Positions 44,685 to 55,540 of a stretch of 64,000 bases of DNA are shown here, piece after piece. Under the pieces are notes generated by a model. The model was not told where the DNA came from. It made no database searches and was given only the letters and a program-made list of their open reading frames with translations. The DNA is from Agromyces lapidis. GTDB taxonomy: Bacteria; Actinomycetota; Actinomycetes; Actinomycetales; Microbacteriaceae. The stretch covers positions 274,355 to 338,354 of the forward strand of contig NZ_WBIQ01000009.1 of assembly GCF_009749405.1 (NCBI RefSeq), written 5' to 3'. A program made the position numbers and the translations under genes. The first letter of the stretch is position 1. The number at the start of each line of letters is the position of its first letter.

Positions 44685-44708
44685 GAACATGTGTGCGCGT
44701 ACAGGTTC
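44685..44708. promoter_or_regulatory. dyad upstream of the small-protein pair
   Basis: GAACATGT (44685-44692) and ACAGGTTC (44701-44708) are complementary at seven of eight positions across an 8-base spacer. It begins 18 bases before the ATG of the 62-residue gene, a position fit for repression. The regulator is unknown. Confidence 0.45.
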
Positions 44709-44832
44709 GATCGCGCGGGAATATCGGGTCGCGCCGTACTCCGGAAACGGATCGCGACAGCCCGTTGCGGCAGGCCGGCACCGGCTTGTCGTGAGCGAGA
44801 GCTGCCCGACGAAGTCGAGCGCGTGCGTGAAA

Positions 44833-44878
44833 TTGTATCGATACCTAAATACAAATTGTGCTAGCTTGTCGACACAAT
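44833..44878. promoter_or_regulatory. probable operator of the GntR/membrane-protein operon
   Basis: A local AT-rich patch holds the palindrome GTATCGATAC (44835-44844), the dyad TTGTAT/ATACAA (44833-44838, 44849-44854) and the dyad ATTGTG/CACAAT (44855-44860, 44873-44878). It lies 17 to 63 bases before the ATG at 44896. The YtrA-type GntR protein encoded second in the operon is the likely ligand-free binder. Confidence 0.6.
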
Positions 44879-44895
44879 CGATCGAGAGAAGACCC

Positions 44896-45930
44896 ATGGA
44901 CCGACTCGCCCTGTTCGCCGACCCCGGCATCCTCATCGCAGCGCTGTTCTCGCTTCCCTTGTTCAGCCTGGTCATCGCCGGGTTCATCGCCGGCCTCGTG
45001 CTCGCGTTCAGCCGTTCGCGCGTGGCCGAGGAGGCTGGATCCGATGCGTTCTCCGGGGTCACGGCCACCCGATTCCGACCCGAGGTGCTCACGCTCTCGA
45101 TCGGCGCGATCGCCGTGATCATCGGCTGCGCCGTCGAGAACATCGTGCGCGGGTACGTGCTGAACCTCACCGACATCGTCGAGTGGTGGCAGTTCGCGAC
45201 CCCGGTGTTCGCAGTGCTGCTGGTGACGCTCACCCTGCTCGGCGTCATCGTGCTGCGACGGCGCACACCGGATGCACCGGTGCTTTCGACGCTCCGGCGC
45301 ACCTGGGCGAGCTTCGGCTCGCGCGTCGCCTTCATCGGCGCCGGCGCCATCGCGGTCACCCTGATCGCGACGACGATCGGCGCAGGTGTCGCCTCATCGT
45401 CGGACGATCGGGGCCGATTCATCTACCTGTCGATCCCCGTCCCGAACACCGAGATCTCCTCGCTAGAGTTGTGGTTCTACGGGTGGTCCTTCGGCGTACC
45501 GGTCCTCATCTGCACGGCATTTCTCATCGCGGCTGTCTGGGCAGTCCTGCACGTCAACGCCGCCCGGCCGTTCCTCCGGCCCGAGACCGTCGCGTCCGAA
45601 TCCACGATGCGAGCCGGCATCGCCACAGCGACCGCCCGCCTCGCTTCAGCGGGCATGCTGCTGGCACTCGGTGGGGCATGGCGATTCATCGCCCGGTCGG
45701 GTACCGCCTCGCAACTCGGCATCGAGGGTGACCCGAATCTGTACGACACGACCTGGCAGTACGCCGAACTGGCGGTGCTCGCCGGGTGGCTCGCCCCGTT
45801 CGCCGAGATCGCGGGCTTCGTCCTCCTGCTGCTCGTCGCCAGCAGGGTCCGCCGAACTCGTCGCCCTCAGCCGGATGCATCCGACATCGCAGCAGGAGCC
45901 GACGACGTCGAAAAGAGCGCGAACCGATGA
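44896..45930 (+). CDS. hypothetical multi-pass membrane protein
   Basis: 344 residues with seven or so membrane helices, starting ILIAALFSLPLFSLVIAGFI and ending AEIAGFVLLLLVASRV. No ATPase, transporter motif or enzyme signature is recognised. It begins at ATG 44896 after a run of palindromes and overlaps the GntR gene (ATGA). In YtrA-type loci the partner genes usually encode membrane transporters or envelope-stress proteins; this one may be an envelope protein sensed or controlled by that regulator. The arrangement is plain, the function is unknown. Confidence 0.75.
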   Translation: MDRLALFADPGILIAALFSLPLFSLVIAGFIAGLVLAFSRSRVAEEAGSDAFSGVTATRFRPEVLTLSIGAIAVIIGCAVENIVRGYVLNLTDIVEWWQFATPVFAVLLVTLTLLGVIVLRRRTPDAPVLSTLRRTWASFGSRVAFIGAGAIAVTLIATTIGAGVASSSDDRGRFIYLSIPVPNTEISSLELWFYGWSFGVPVLICTAFLIAAVWAVLHVNAARPFLRPETVASESTMRAGIATATARLASAGMLLALGGAWRFIARSGTASQLGIEGDPNLYDTTWQYAELAVLAGWLAPFAEIAGFVLLLLVASRVRRTRRPQPDASDIAAGADDVEKSANR

Positions 45931-46334
45931 CCCCGGCCGCATCACGGACACCGGGCACCTCGCCGCTGCTCGGCGAGGCGAATACGACGAACGCTGCGAC
46001 CGACATCGCGCACCGATTCCGTGGGATGATCGCGTCGGGCCAACTCGGCGCGGGCGAGCGCCTGCCGACGGTCCGGCAGGCCGCTGCCGACCTCGGCGTC
46101 GCTCCCGGCACTGCGGCACGGGCCTACAAGATGCTCGAGCAGGAGGGGCTCGTCGTCGCACGCACCGGCGCCGGCACGAGAGTGGCCGAGGGCGCTGGCG
46201 CCCTCCCCGGCGGCCTCGTGCGACGTCTCCGCGAACTCGTCGTCGCGGTCGACGCGGCGGATGCCGCGCCTGACGACGTCGTCAACGCCTTCCGCGCCAT
46301 CTGGCAGGCGTCACGGTCCGGCACGGGCGACTGA
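45927..46334 (+). CDS. GntR-family regulator, YtrA subfamily
   Basis: 135 residues, the short YtrA size: winged helix at about 23-90 (GERLPTVRQAAADLGVAPGT, then ARAYKMLEQEGLVVARTGAG) and a small C-terminal helical dimer part. It has no effector domain of the FadR or HutC type. It is second in an operon with the membrane protein and probably represses its own promoter at 44833-44878. The ATG overlaps the upstream stop. Confidence 0.9.
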   Translation: MTPAASRTPGTSPLLGEANTTNAATDIAHRFRGMIASGQLGAGERLPTVRQAAADLGVAPGTAARAYKMLEQEGLVVARTGAGTRVAEGAGALPGGLVRRLRELVVAVDAADAAPDDVVNAFRAIWQASRSGTGD

Positions 46335-46354
46335 CGGACCCAGCGCGCCGGGCG

Positions 46355-46782
46355 TCAGGAGCCGGAACGGGCCGCCCGAGCCCCGGAAAGGACCCGGGCC
46401 GCCACCGCGCGTGCGACCGGCACGAGCCCGAGCAGCAGCAGCGCGCCGAGGGCGTAGCCGATGAAGTCCACCGGGTCGAACGAACTGCCGAACACGAGCC
46501 GCAGCGGCGGCACGGCGTCGACGAGCCGCGACGCGACGCCGGTGAGCTGCAGCAGCTCGACCGCCGCCGAGACGCCGAACCCGGCGACCGCGATCGCCCA
46601 CGCCGGCGAACTCGGCCGCACGACCGCGATCACGAGCCCGACGAGGCACGCGTAGAGCGCGCTGCCGGCGAGGTCGATCGCGACCGTGCGGCCCTGCAGC
46701 TGCAGCACGAGGCCGACGAGCAGCACGACCGCAGCGGTCGCGGCGAATGCCAGTCGCGCACCCCGGTCACCCGCCGCGCGGC

Positions 46783-46786
<4 letters not shown>
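46355..46786 (-). CDS. DUF2809 membrane protein
   Basis: 143 residues with four membrane helices (LAFAATAAVVLLVGLVLQL, ALYACLVGLVIAVV, AIAVAGFGVSAAVELLQLTG, FIGYALGALLLLGLV). The ELLQLTG and FGSSFDPVDFIGYALG stretches are those of DUF2809, which resembles VanZ-like proteins. The function is unknown. The start overlaps the stop of the DEAD-box helicase gene by ATGA. Confidence 0.8.
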
Positions 46787-48747
<1,961 letters not shown>

Positions 48748-48838
48748 GCTTCAGGGTAGTCCCCGGGCCTGTGAAAGGCCCTGCGGATGCCTCGGGGCGC
48801 CGCCGAGACGCCTCTCGATGCGCCCTGCGGCCGCGCCG

Positions 48839-49363
48839 TCAGCCCTTGGGCTTCTTCGACCCCTGCCCGCGGCCCGGGTGGTCGTCGTCGGTGCCGGGGT
48901 CGGGCTCGGGCTCGGGTTCGGGCGTGGGCTCGGGCTCGATCACGGGGTCGTCGGCCGGCTCGTCGGGTTCGTCTGCGACGGGCTCGTCGCCCGGCTCGGC
49001 CGCGCCCGCTTCGTCGGGGGGTGCGGGCGTCGCCGTGGGCAGCACCGGGGGGAACGCCTGGGTGTTCGCCGGTGCGTTCGGGGTGGGTCGGGGCGTCTCA
49101 AGTCCTGACGAGGCCTCGGTGTCCTGTGCACCGCCGCCGGTGGACTGGATGACGGCGGCACCGCCCGCGATGATCCCGACCGAGAGGATCGCCGCGGCGC
49201 CGGTGAGCGCCACCGCGCGGTGCGCCGACACCCAGGTCGTGGCACCGGCCAGCGCCGGCGCGAGCCGGGCGGCGACGGCATCGACCCGTTTCGCGAACGG
49301 CGAGGCCGGCTCGGCGGCACGGCGACCGCGCGGTCGCGGACCGCGTTCGGTTCCGTCGCTCAT
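48839..49363 (-). CDS. hypothetical membrane-anchored protein with acidic Pro-rich tail
   Basis: 174 residues. A basic N-terminus (RGPRPRGRR) precedes one membrane helix at about 50-72 (AVALTGAAAILSVGIIAGGA). The outer part is low-complexity: PTATPAPPDE and then runs of EPEP and DEPD, ending in a basic GQGSKKPKG. It is a typical unstructured cell-surface stalk of actinobacteria with no enzymatic domain. The start is the ATG at 49363. Confidence 0.65.
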   Translation of the reverse strand: MSDGTERGPRPRGRRAAEPASPFAKRVDAVAARLAPALAGATTWVSAHRAVALTGAAAILSVGIIAGGAAVIQSTGGGAQDTEASSGLETPRPTPNAPANTQAFPPVLPTATPAPPDEAGAAEPGDEPVADEPDEPADDPVIEPEPTPEPEPEPDPGTDDDHPGRGQGSKKPKG

Positions 49364-49450
49364 CTCGGCCTCGTTTCGTCGTGCGGCCGGTATTCGGCGC
49401 CACGAACGAGGATAGGCGGCGCGCGCCGCCGACGCATCCGTCGGTGGCGG

Positions 49451-49500
49451 GCGAGGTCAGACGTCGACGATGAGTGCGAGGTCAGACGTTGACGATGAGT
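49451..49500. repeat. 25-bp tandem duplication at a gene end
   Basis: GCGAGGTCAGACGTCGACGATGAGT (split here as 49451-49475) is repeated at 49476-49500 with one C/T difference. The second copy contains the stop codon of the small membrane-protein gene on the minus strand. The first copy is a non-coding echo of the gene's last codons. Confidence 0.85.
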
Positions 49501-49811
49501 GCGTAGACCAGCGTGCCGAACTGCTGCAGCAGCACCATCGCGCCGACCGTGGTGCCGATGGCCCCGTAGACCCGGGTGGCTCCGCCGCGCAGGCAGGCCA
49601 CGATGCCGATCGTGATCGCGGTGAGCGCGAGCACCACCGAGATCGTCGTGATGACGAACGAGACCGTCGAGAACGAGGTGTAGTCGCCCGACCGGATGAA
49701 CGCCGCGTCGATGAAGATGCTCGCGAAGTCGACGAGGACGAGCACGATGCCGAGCACGAACGCGATGACGCCGATCGGCTCCAACCGGGAGGGACGCGTG
49801 ACGTCGGTCAT
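49482..49811 (-). CDS. small hypothetical membrane protein
   Basis: 109 residues with three strong helices: IGVIAFVLGIVLVLVDFASI, VITTISVVLALTAITIGIVA and GAIGTTVGAMVLLQQFGTLV. It starts at ATG 49811 (MTDVTRPS); a longer in-frame start lacks support. No family is recognised. Its last eight codons are part of a 25-bp tandem duplication. Confidence 0.65.
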   Translation of the reverse strand: MTDVTRPSRLEPIGVIAFVLGIVLVLVDFASIFIDAAFIRSGDYTSFSTVSFVITTISVVLALTAITIGIVACLRGGATRVYGAIGTTVGAMVLLQQFGTLVYALIVNV

Positions 49812-49931
49812 GGGGCAACCATAGCGGGCCGGAACGATGGGGCGGGGTTCGGGCGCCCGCGCGTCGAACCCGCGAGGGATGAGCCGAAGATCGCCGCCGC
49901 AGCACGGCGCCACCTGCTAATGTCGTGTTGA

Positions 49932-49945
49932 TTTCAACGTTGAAA
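49932..49945. promoter_or_regulatory. LacI-type operator before the GH2 cluster
   Basis: A perfect 14-bp palindrome TTTCAACGTTGAAA, with the CG centre typical of LacI-family operators, lies 19 bases upstream of the MFS start at 49965. The LacI-family gene at 54220 is the last of the same gene set. Confidence 0.75.
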
Positions 49946-49964
49946 CAACGGCTTGCAGAGGACA

Positions 49965-51338
49965 ATGACGACTCGAACCCGACCGCACGGCACCGCGATC
50001 GCCGGCGCCGCCACCACGCCCGCACTCGGCCCGCGCACCTGGGCCGCGATCATCCTCGTCGGCCTCGTCGGCCAGCTCGCCTGGGTGATCGAGAACATGT
50101 ACCTCAACCTGTTCGTCTACGAGACCGTCTCGACCGACCCCGGCGTCATCGCTTGGATGGTCGCCGCGAGCGCGATCGCCGCGACGGTCGCGACCCTCAT
50201 CGTGGGCGCCTGGTCCGATCGACTCGGCCGCCGCCGCGAACTCGTCGCGGGCGGCTACCTCGCGTGGGGCGCGGTGACCGCCGCCTTCGGTCTCGTCGGC
50301 GCACCGGATGCCACGGCGGAGGCCGCCCCGGTGCTCATCGGCGCGGTCGTGGCGATCATCACCCTCGACTGCATCATGAGCTTCATCGGCTCGGGCGCGA
50401 ACGACGCAGCCTTCGCCGCCTGGGTCACCGATTCGACGGTGCCCGCGAATCGCGGACGGGTCGACGGGTGGCTCGCGACGATGCCGCTCGTCGCGATGCT
50501 GCTCGTGTTCGTGCTGCTCGACCCGATGACGCAGGCCGGGCAGTGGCCGGCCTTCTTCGCCCTGGTCGGCGGGATCACCGCCGCCACCGGGTTCGCCGCC
50601 TGGTTCCTCGTCCGCGACCGGGGCGTCGTCCCGCGCGAGCACGGCGTGCTGCGCGCGGTCGTCGACGGCCTCCGGCCCTCGACGATCCGGCGCGAGCCGG
50701 CGCTCTTCCTCACCCTCGCGATCTGGTGCGTGATCGGAATCAGCTCGCAGGTGTTCATCCCCTTCGTGCTGATCTACCTGCGCTACTCGCTGGCGCTCGA
50801 GGCCTCGGCGATCGCGCTCGGCATCGTGCTCATCCTCGCCTCGGCGCTCAGCGTCGTCGGCGGCCGTGTGATGGATCGCGTCGGCAAGGAGCGGTTCCTC
50901 CTCCCCGCCGTCGGCGTCTTCGTGGCGGGACTCGTCGCGATGGCCTTCGTGCGCGACTTCGCCTGGGTGATCGTCGCCGCGACGTTGATGATGGCCGGCA
51001 TGATGGCCTCGATCGCCGCCGTCTCCGCGATGACGCGCGACCAGACGCCCGCCGACCGGGCGGGCGGCGTGCAGGGCGCCCGCATGATCATGGCCGTGAT
51101 GCTGCCGATGGTGATCGGCCCCGCGATCGGCGCCGCCGTCATCTCGGGCGCCGCGCACAGCTACGTCGAGCTCGGGCGCGAGCACCCCGTGCCCGGGCCC
51201 GAGATCTTCCCCGTCGCCGCCCTCGTGCTCCTCGCCGTGCCGGTGCTGGCCGCGCTCCGCGCGCGAGTGCTGCGACGCCCCGACGTGCCCGCCGAAGCCG
51301 CCGAAGCCGCCGTGCCCGCCGAGGAGACCCGCCCGTGA
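49965..51338 (+). CDS. MFS transporter, probable sugar/glycoside uptake
   Basis: 457 residues, twelve helices; motif A-like GAWSDRLGRRRELVAGG follows helix 2 and a related loop GGRVMDRVGKERFL lies in the second half. The ATG at 49965 has AGAGG upstream; a TTG four codons earlier is unlikely. Similar MFS proteins in glycoside clusters act as sugar/cation symporters. It is first in the unit and its stop overlaps the GTG of the GH2 gene, so it likely imports the GH2 substrate. Confidence 0.88.
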   Translation: MTTRTRPHGTAIAGAATTPALGPRTWAAIILVGLVGQLAWVIENMYLNLFVYETVSTDPGVIAWMVAASAIAATVATLIVGAWSDRLGRRRELVAGGYLAWGAVTAAFGLVGAPDATAEAAPVLIGAVVAIITLDCIMSFIGSGANDAAFAAWVTDSTVPANRGRVDGWLATMPLVAMLLVFVLLDPMTQAGQWPAFFALVGGITAATGFAAWFLVRDRGVVPREHGVLRAVVDGLRPSTIRREPALFLTLAIWCVIGISSQVFIPFVLIYLRYSLALEASAIALGIVLILASALSVVGGRVMDRVGKERFLLPAVGVFVAGLVAMAFVRDFAWVIVAATLMMAGMMASIAAVSAMTRDQTPADRAGGVQGARMIMAVMLPMVIGPAIGAAVISGAAHSYVELGREHPVPGPEIFPVAALVLLAVPVLAALRARVLRRPDVPAEAAEAAVPAEETRP

Positions 51339-53167
51339 GCCGTCGTACCCCCTGGGCCGACGAACTCGACCCCGACGCGGTCCTGCCCGAGTACCCGCGC
51401 CCGCAGCTCGTCCGCGACAGCCACCTGAACCTCAACGGATGGTGGGAGTACGCGTTCACGGCCGACGACCGGCGGCCGAGTGCCTGGGACGGCCGCATCC
51501 TCGTGCCCTTCTCGCCCGAGGCCGCGCTCTCCGGCGTCGGGCGGCAGCTGCAGCCCGACCAGCATCTCTGGTACCGGCGCACTGTGCGCATGCCCGAGGG
51601 ATTCCTCGTCGATCGGCTGCTGCTGCACTTCGGCGCGGTCGACCAGCGCTGCCGGGTGCTCATCGACGGGGTCGAGATCGGCGCGCACGAGGGCGGCTAC
51701 CTGCCGTTCTCGCTCGACGTGACCGACGCCCTCGCCGACGGCGAGGAGCACGAGCTGACGGTCGACGTCGTCGACCCGAGCGACACCTCGTACCACTCGC
51801 GCGGCAAGCAGTCGCTGAAGCGCGGCGGCATCTGGTACACCGCGCAATCGGGCATCTGGCAGACCGTGTGGATGGAGTCGGTGCCCGCCCTCCACGTGCG
51901 GCGCCTCGAGCTGCGCCCGCGACTCGATGACGAGACGATCGAGGTCGTGGTCGAGGCATCCGTGCCCGATGGCATCGCCGCGGGCGAGCAGGCGCTCGCC
52001 GCCGTCGTCGTGCGCGCCGACGGCCGCGAGCTCGCCCGGGCCGAGGGCCCGGCGGGCCGACCCCTCACGATCCCCGTGCCCGATGCCCGGCGCTGGAGCC
52101 CCGACGACCCCTTCCTCCACGAGGTCGAGGTGCGCCTCGGCGACGACCTCGTGCAGAGCTACGTCGGCATGCGCTCGGTCGGCGTCGCGCCCGATGTGTT
52201 CGGCCGACCGCGGCTCATGCTCAACGGCGAGCCCGTGTTCCACGCGGCGGTGCTCGATCAGGGCTACTGGCCCGACGGGCTCTACACGCCGCCGTCCGAC
52301 GAGGCCATGCTGCACGACCTCCGCAGCATGAAGGAGCTCGGCTTCAACGCCGTGCGCAAGCACATCAAGATCGAGCCGCTGCGGTGGTACCACCACTGCG
52401 ACCGGCTCGGACTCCTCGTCTGGCAGGACATGGTGAACGGCGGCCGCCGCTACAACCCGGCCGTCATCACGGCGCCGGTCAAGCTGCCGGTGCGCCTCGA
52501 CGACCGCAGGCACCGGCTGTTCGGCCGGCAGGATGCCGCGGGGCGGGCGGAGTTCACCGCCGAGCTCGAGGCGACGGTGCGGCTGCTGAAGAACGCTCCG
52601 AGCGTCGCCGTGTGGGTGCCGTTCAACGAGGGCTGGGGCCAGTTCGACGCGCTCGAGGCCGTCGACCGGGTTCGGGCGATCGACCCCGACCGGGTGATCG
52701 ACCACGCGAGCGGATGGCACGATCAGCGCGGCGGCGACCTCGAGAGCCTGCATGTGTACTTCCGGAGGCTGCGGCCGCGACGAGGCTGGGGCCGCGACGG
52801 GCGCGCCGTCGTGGTCTCGGAGTACGGCGGGTACAGCCTGCGTCTGCCTGGCCACGAGTTCGGGCCGCGCGAGTTCGGCTATCGGCGCTACCGCAGCGTC
52901 GACGCGCTCACCGAAGGGTTCGCCCGCCTGCACCGCGACGAGGTGCTGCCCGCGATCGCGGCGGGGCTGTCGGGCATCGTGTACACGCAGCTCTCCGACG
53001 TCGAGGACGAGCTCAACGGGCTCGTCACCGCCGACCGCACCGTCGTGAAGGTCGACGCCGACCGCGTGCGCGACGTCATCGGCGAGCTGTTCGCCGAGTT
53101 CGCCGCGGTCGCGATACCGGCGGCGGCATCCCCGGCCTCGCCGGCGCCGACCCACCCCACCCGCTGA
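51335..53167 (+). CDS. glycoside hydrolase family 2 protein
   Basis: 610 residues: a jelly-roll sugar-binding domain (about 20-185, LNLNGWWEYAF), an immunoglobulin-like domain (185-285) and a TIM barrel from about 290. Acid/base E432 is in PFNEGWG and nucleophile E496 in VVSEYGGYS. The length and the NEGWG form separate it from LacZ (about 1000 residues); beta-galactosidase, beta-glucuronidase or beta-mannosidase-like activity is possible. No signal peptide, so it acts on imported oligosaccharide. It starts at GTG 51335, overlapping the MFS stop. Confidence 0.9.
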   Translation: MSRRTPWADELDPDAVLPEYPRPQLVRDSHLNLNGWWEYAFTADDRRPSAWDGRILVPFSPEAALSGVGRQLQPDQHLWYRRTVRMPEGFLVDRLLLHFGAVDQRCRVLIDGVEIGAHEGGYLPFSLDVTDALADGEEHELTVDVVDPSDTSYHSRGKQSLKRGGIWYTAQSGIWQTVWMESVPALHVRRLELRPRLDDETIEVVVEASVPDGIAAGEQALAAVVVRADGRELARAEGPAGRPLTIPVPDARRWSPDDPFLHEVEVRLGDDLVQSYVGMRSVGVAPDVFGRPRLMLNGEPVFHAAVLDQGYWPDGLYTPPSDEAMLHDLRSMKELGFNAVRKHIKIEPLRWYHHCDRLGLLVWQDMVNGGRRYNPAVITAPVKLPVRLDDRRHRLFGRQDAAGRAEFTAELEATVRLLKNAPSVAVWVPFNEGWGQFDALEAVDRVRAIDPDRVIDHASGWHDQRGGDLESLHVYFRRLRPRRGWGRDGRAVVVSEYGGYSLRLPGHEFGPREFGYRRYRSVDALTEGFARLHRDEVLPAIAAGLSGIVYTQLSDVEDELNGLVTADRTVVKVDADRVRDVIGELFAEFAAVAIPAAASPASPAPTHPTR

Positions 53168-53191
53168 TTCCCGACCCCAGAACGGAACCCC

Positions 53192-54223
53192 ATGGCCCGC
53201 ACCATCGCCGAGCGCGAGCTCACCGCCCCCGTCGCCCTCTGCGGGCCCGACGGGCGGCTGAACCGCGACGCCGTCGGCTGGACCCGCACGCCGCTGCACG
53301 ACACCTCGGGCATAGACGGCCGACGGGTGTGGGGCCGCAACAAGCGCTGGGAGTACTGGGCGATCACGACGCCGACCCACCTCATCGCGCTGACCGTCTC
53401 GTCGATCGACTACGCGGCGGTGCACGCGATCCTCGTGCACGACCGACGCGACGGCTCGACGATCGACCGCTCGGCGATCGCGCCGCTCGGCTCGAGCGCG
53501 ACGCTGCCGGCCTCGCTCGGCGACGGGCCTGCCCGAGCCCGCACCTCGACGATCGAGATCGACATCGACGAGCTGCCCGACGCCGCCGGCACTCGGCTCC
53601 GCGGCAGTGCCGAGGGGGTGCGCCTCGACCTCGTCGCGCACCGCCCGGCGGGTCACGAGAGCCTCGGCGTCGTCGTACCGTGGTCGGATCGGCGGTTCCA
53701 GTACACGGTGAAAGATGTCGCGCGCCCCGCGACCGGGTGGCTCGAGGTCGGTGGCGGCGACCGGACCGTCGAGCGGATCGAGCTGCCCGAGGGCGAGAGC
53801 TGGGCGGTGCTCGACCACGGCCGCGGACGCTGGCCGTACAAGATGATCTGGAACTGGGGCGCCGCCTCGGGCCACGTCGACGGCCGCACCATCGGCCTGC
53901 AGCTCGGCGGCAAGTGGACCGACGGCACCGGGTCGACCGAGAACGCCGTCGTGGTCGACGGTCGGCTGCACAAGATCAGCGAGGAGCTCGACTGGGAATA
54001 CGACGCCGACGACTGGCTCGCACCGTGGCGCATCCACGGCGAGCACGTCGAGCTGCGGTTCGAGCCGTTCTGGGATCGGGTGAGCGCGACCGAGCTCGTC
54101 GTGTTCGGCTCGCACGGGCACCAGTGCTTCGGCCACTACTCGGGCTGGGTCGACGCCGGCGGCGAGCGCATCGAGGTCACGGCACTGCTCGGCTGGGCCG
54201 AGGACGTCAGGAACCGCTGGTGA
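53192..54223 (+). CDS. DUF2804 protein
   Basis: 343 residues matching the DUF2804 pattern: N-terminal PVALCGPDGRLNRDAVGWTR, then GRNKRWEYWAITTPTHLIAL, and the diagnostic FEPFWDRVSATELVVFGSHGHQ region near the end. It is a beta-rich fold related to lipocalin-like or putative glycosidase-associated proteins, with no assigned activity. Placement between a GH2 enzyme and a LacI regulator is suggestive of a sugar or glycolipid role. Its stop overlaps the LacI start (GTGA). Confidence 0.82.
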   Translation: MARTIAERELTAPVALCGPDGRLNRDAVGWTRTPLHDTSGIDGRRVWGRNKRWEYWAITTPTHLIALTVSSIDYAAVHAILVHDRRDGSTIDRSAIAPLGSSATLPASLGDGPARARTSTIEIDIDELPDAAGTRLRGSAEGVRLDLVAHRPAGHESLGVVVPWSDRRFQYTVKDVARPATGWLEVGGGDRTVERIELPEGESWAVLDHGRGRWPYKMIWNWGAASGHVDGRTIGLQLGGKWTDGTGSTENAVVVDGRLHKISEELDWEYDADDWLAPWRIHGEHVELRFEPFWDRVSATELVVFGSHGHQCFGHYSGWVDAGGERIEVTALLGWAEDVRNRW

Positions 54224-55335
54224 CGGGCGGCGAGGAGCCCGAGACGCCGGCGGGGCGCCCCGGCCACCGCTCGGCGGGTCCGACGCTGAAAGACGTCGCA
54301 GCGATCGCCGGCGTCTCGTACCGCACGGTCTCGAACGTGATCAACGGGCGGGTGCACGTCAGCGAGTCGACCCGCGAGCGGGTCGAGGTCGCGATCGCCG
54401 AGCTCGGCTATCGGCCCCAGCTCGCCGCGCGCCAGCTGCGGATGGGACGAAGCAACCTGATCACCCTCTCCGTGCCGTTCCTGTCGCTGCCGTACTTCGC
54501 CCAGCTCGCGCACGCCGTCGTCGGCGCCGCCGAACGGGTCGGCTACGACGTCGTGGTCGACGAGACGCACGGCGACCCCGAACGCGAGCTGCGCGCGGCC
54601 GCGGGATTCCAGACGCTCCTCACCGACGGCATCCTGCTGAGCCCCATGTCGCTGAGCGACGCGCAGCTCGTCGCCGCGCGCGGGAACACGCCGCTCGTCG
54701 TACTCGGCGAGCGCATCCGCGCCGCTCGCGTCGATCGCGTGGTCGTCGACAGCGTCACCTCGTCGCGGGATGCCACGGCCCACCTGATCGCGTCGGGCCG
54801 CGACACCCTCGGGTTCCTCGGCGCGGTTCCGGATGCCTCGAGCGGCGCCGCGGCCGCCGACCTCCGGCTCGAGGGCTTCCGATCGGCGCTGCGCGCAGCA
54901 GGGCTCGAGGCGAGGCCGAAGCACCTCCTCGAGGTGTCCCCGTGGGACCCGGCCTCGCCCGACGGCGACTACTCGCGCGAGGAGGGCTATGCCCGGGTGC
55001 GGGCGCTGCTCGCGGGCCGGTCCGGGCGCGGCGGGTCGGACCCGCTCGACGGCCTCGATGGGCTCGTGTGCGCGAACGACCTGCTCGCGATCGGTGCGCT
55101 GCGCGCCTTCCGCGAGGCGGGGGTCGAGGTGCCGGGTCAGGTCGCCGTCGTGGGCTGGGACGACTCCCCCGAGTCGGCGTACGCCGCACCGTCCCTCACG
55201 AGCATCGCCCCAGATCTCACCGAGCTCGCGCGGCTCGCCGTGGCATCCCTGCTGCGCCTCGTCGACGACCCGAACTCGCCGCCGCGCGTCGAGCAGGCGC
55301 CCTACCGGCTCGTCGTGCGCGAGTCGGCGCCGTAG
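54220..55335 (+). CDS. LacI-family transcriptional regulator
   Basis: 371 residues from the GTG at 54220. The helix-turn-helix and hinge (LKDVAAIAGVSYRTVSNVIN, about 23-42, then VAIAELGYRPQLAARQLRMG) precede a periplasmic-binding-like effector domain with DGLVCANDLLAIGALRAFRE. About 20 extra residues rich in Gly/Pro precede the HTH. It is the last gene of the MFS-GH2-DUF2804 unit and probably represses it through the palindrome at 49932. Confidence 0.93.
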   Translation: MTGGEEPETPAGRPGHRSAGPTLKDVAAIAGVSYRTVSNVINGRVHVSESTRERVEVAIAELGYRPQLAARQLRMGRSNLITLSVPFLSLPYFAQLAHAVVGAAERVGYDVVVDETHGDPERELRAAAGFQTLLTDGILLSPMSLSDAQLVAARGNTPLVVLGERIRAARVDRVVVDSVTSSRDATAHLIASGRDTLGFLGAVPDASSGAAAADLRLEGFRSALRAAGLEARPKHLLEVSPWDPASPDGDYSREEGYARVRALLAGRSGRGGSDPLDGLDGLVCANDLLAIGALRAFREAGVEVPGQVAVVGWDDSPESAYAAPSLTSIAPDLTELARLAVASLLRLVDDPNSPPRVEQAPYRLVVRESAP

Positions 55336-55370
55336 CGAGGCGACCGGCCCTCCGGCTCGCGCCCGATGCC

Positions 55371-55396
55371 GTCGACGCGCTCATCCCGATTTGTGC
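55371..55396. repeat. half copy of the palindromic element
   Basis: GTCGACGCGCTCATCC followed by CGATTTGTGC differs at three of 26 positions from 56251-56276, the right half of copy 3. No matching left arm is found upstream, where the LacI stop codon lies. The spacer 55336-55540 shows no gene. Confidence 0.6.
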
Positions 55397-55540
55397 AGGC
55401 AACTCAACGAGCGCGACGACGCCACGACTCCGTGCATCGGCACAGCATCGGGTGGCAGGTTCATCCACGGCGCGCGCGACCCGACCGGTTACGCTGCACC
55501 CGGGGGCGCCGGGTGCGGCGCTGGGAGGAGGAAGCCGCCC

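Noticed and set aside
52979..52986. GTGTACAC box inside the GH2 gene
   Set aside because: Single copy within codons for Val-Tyr-Thr, no second box at 30 bp and no start nearby. Treated as chance.
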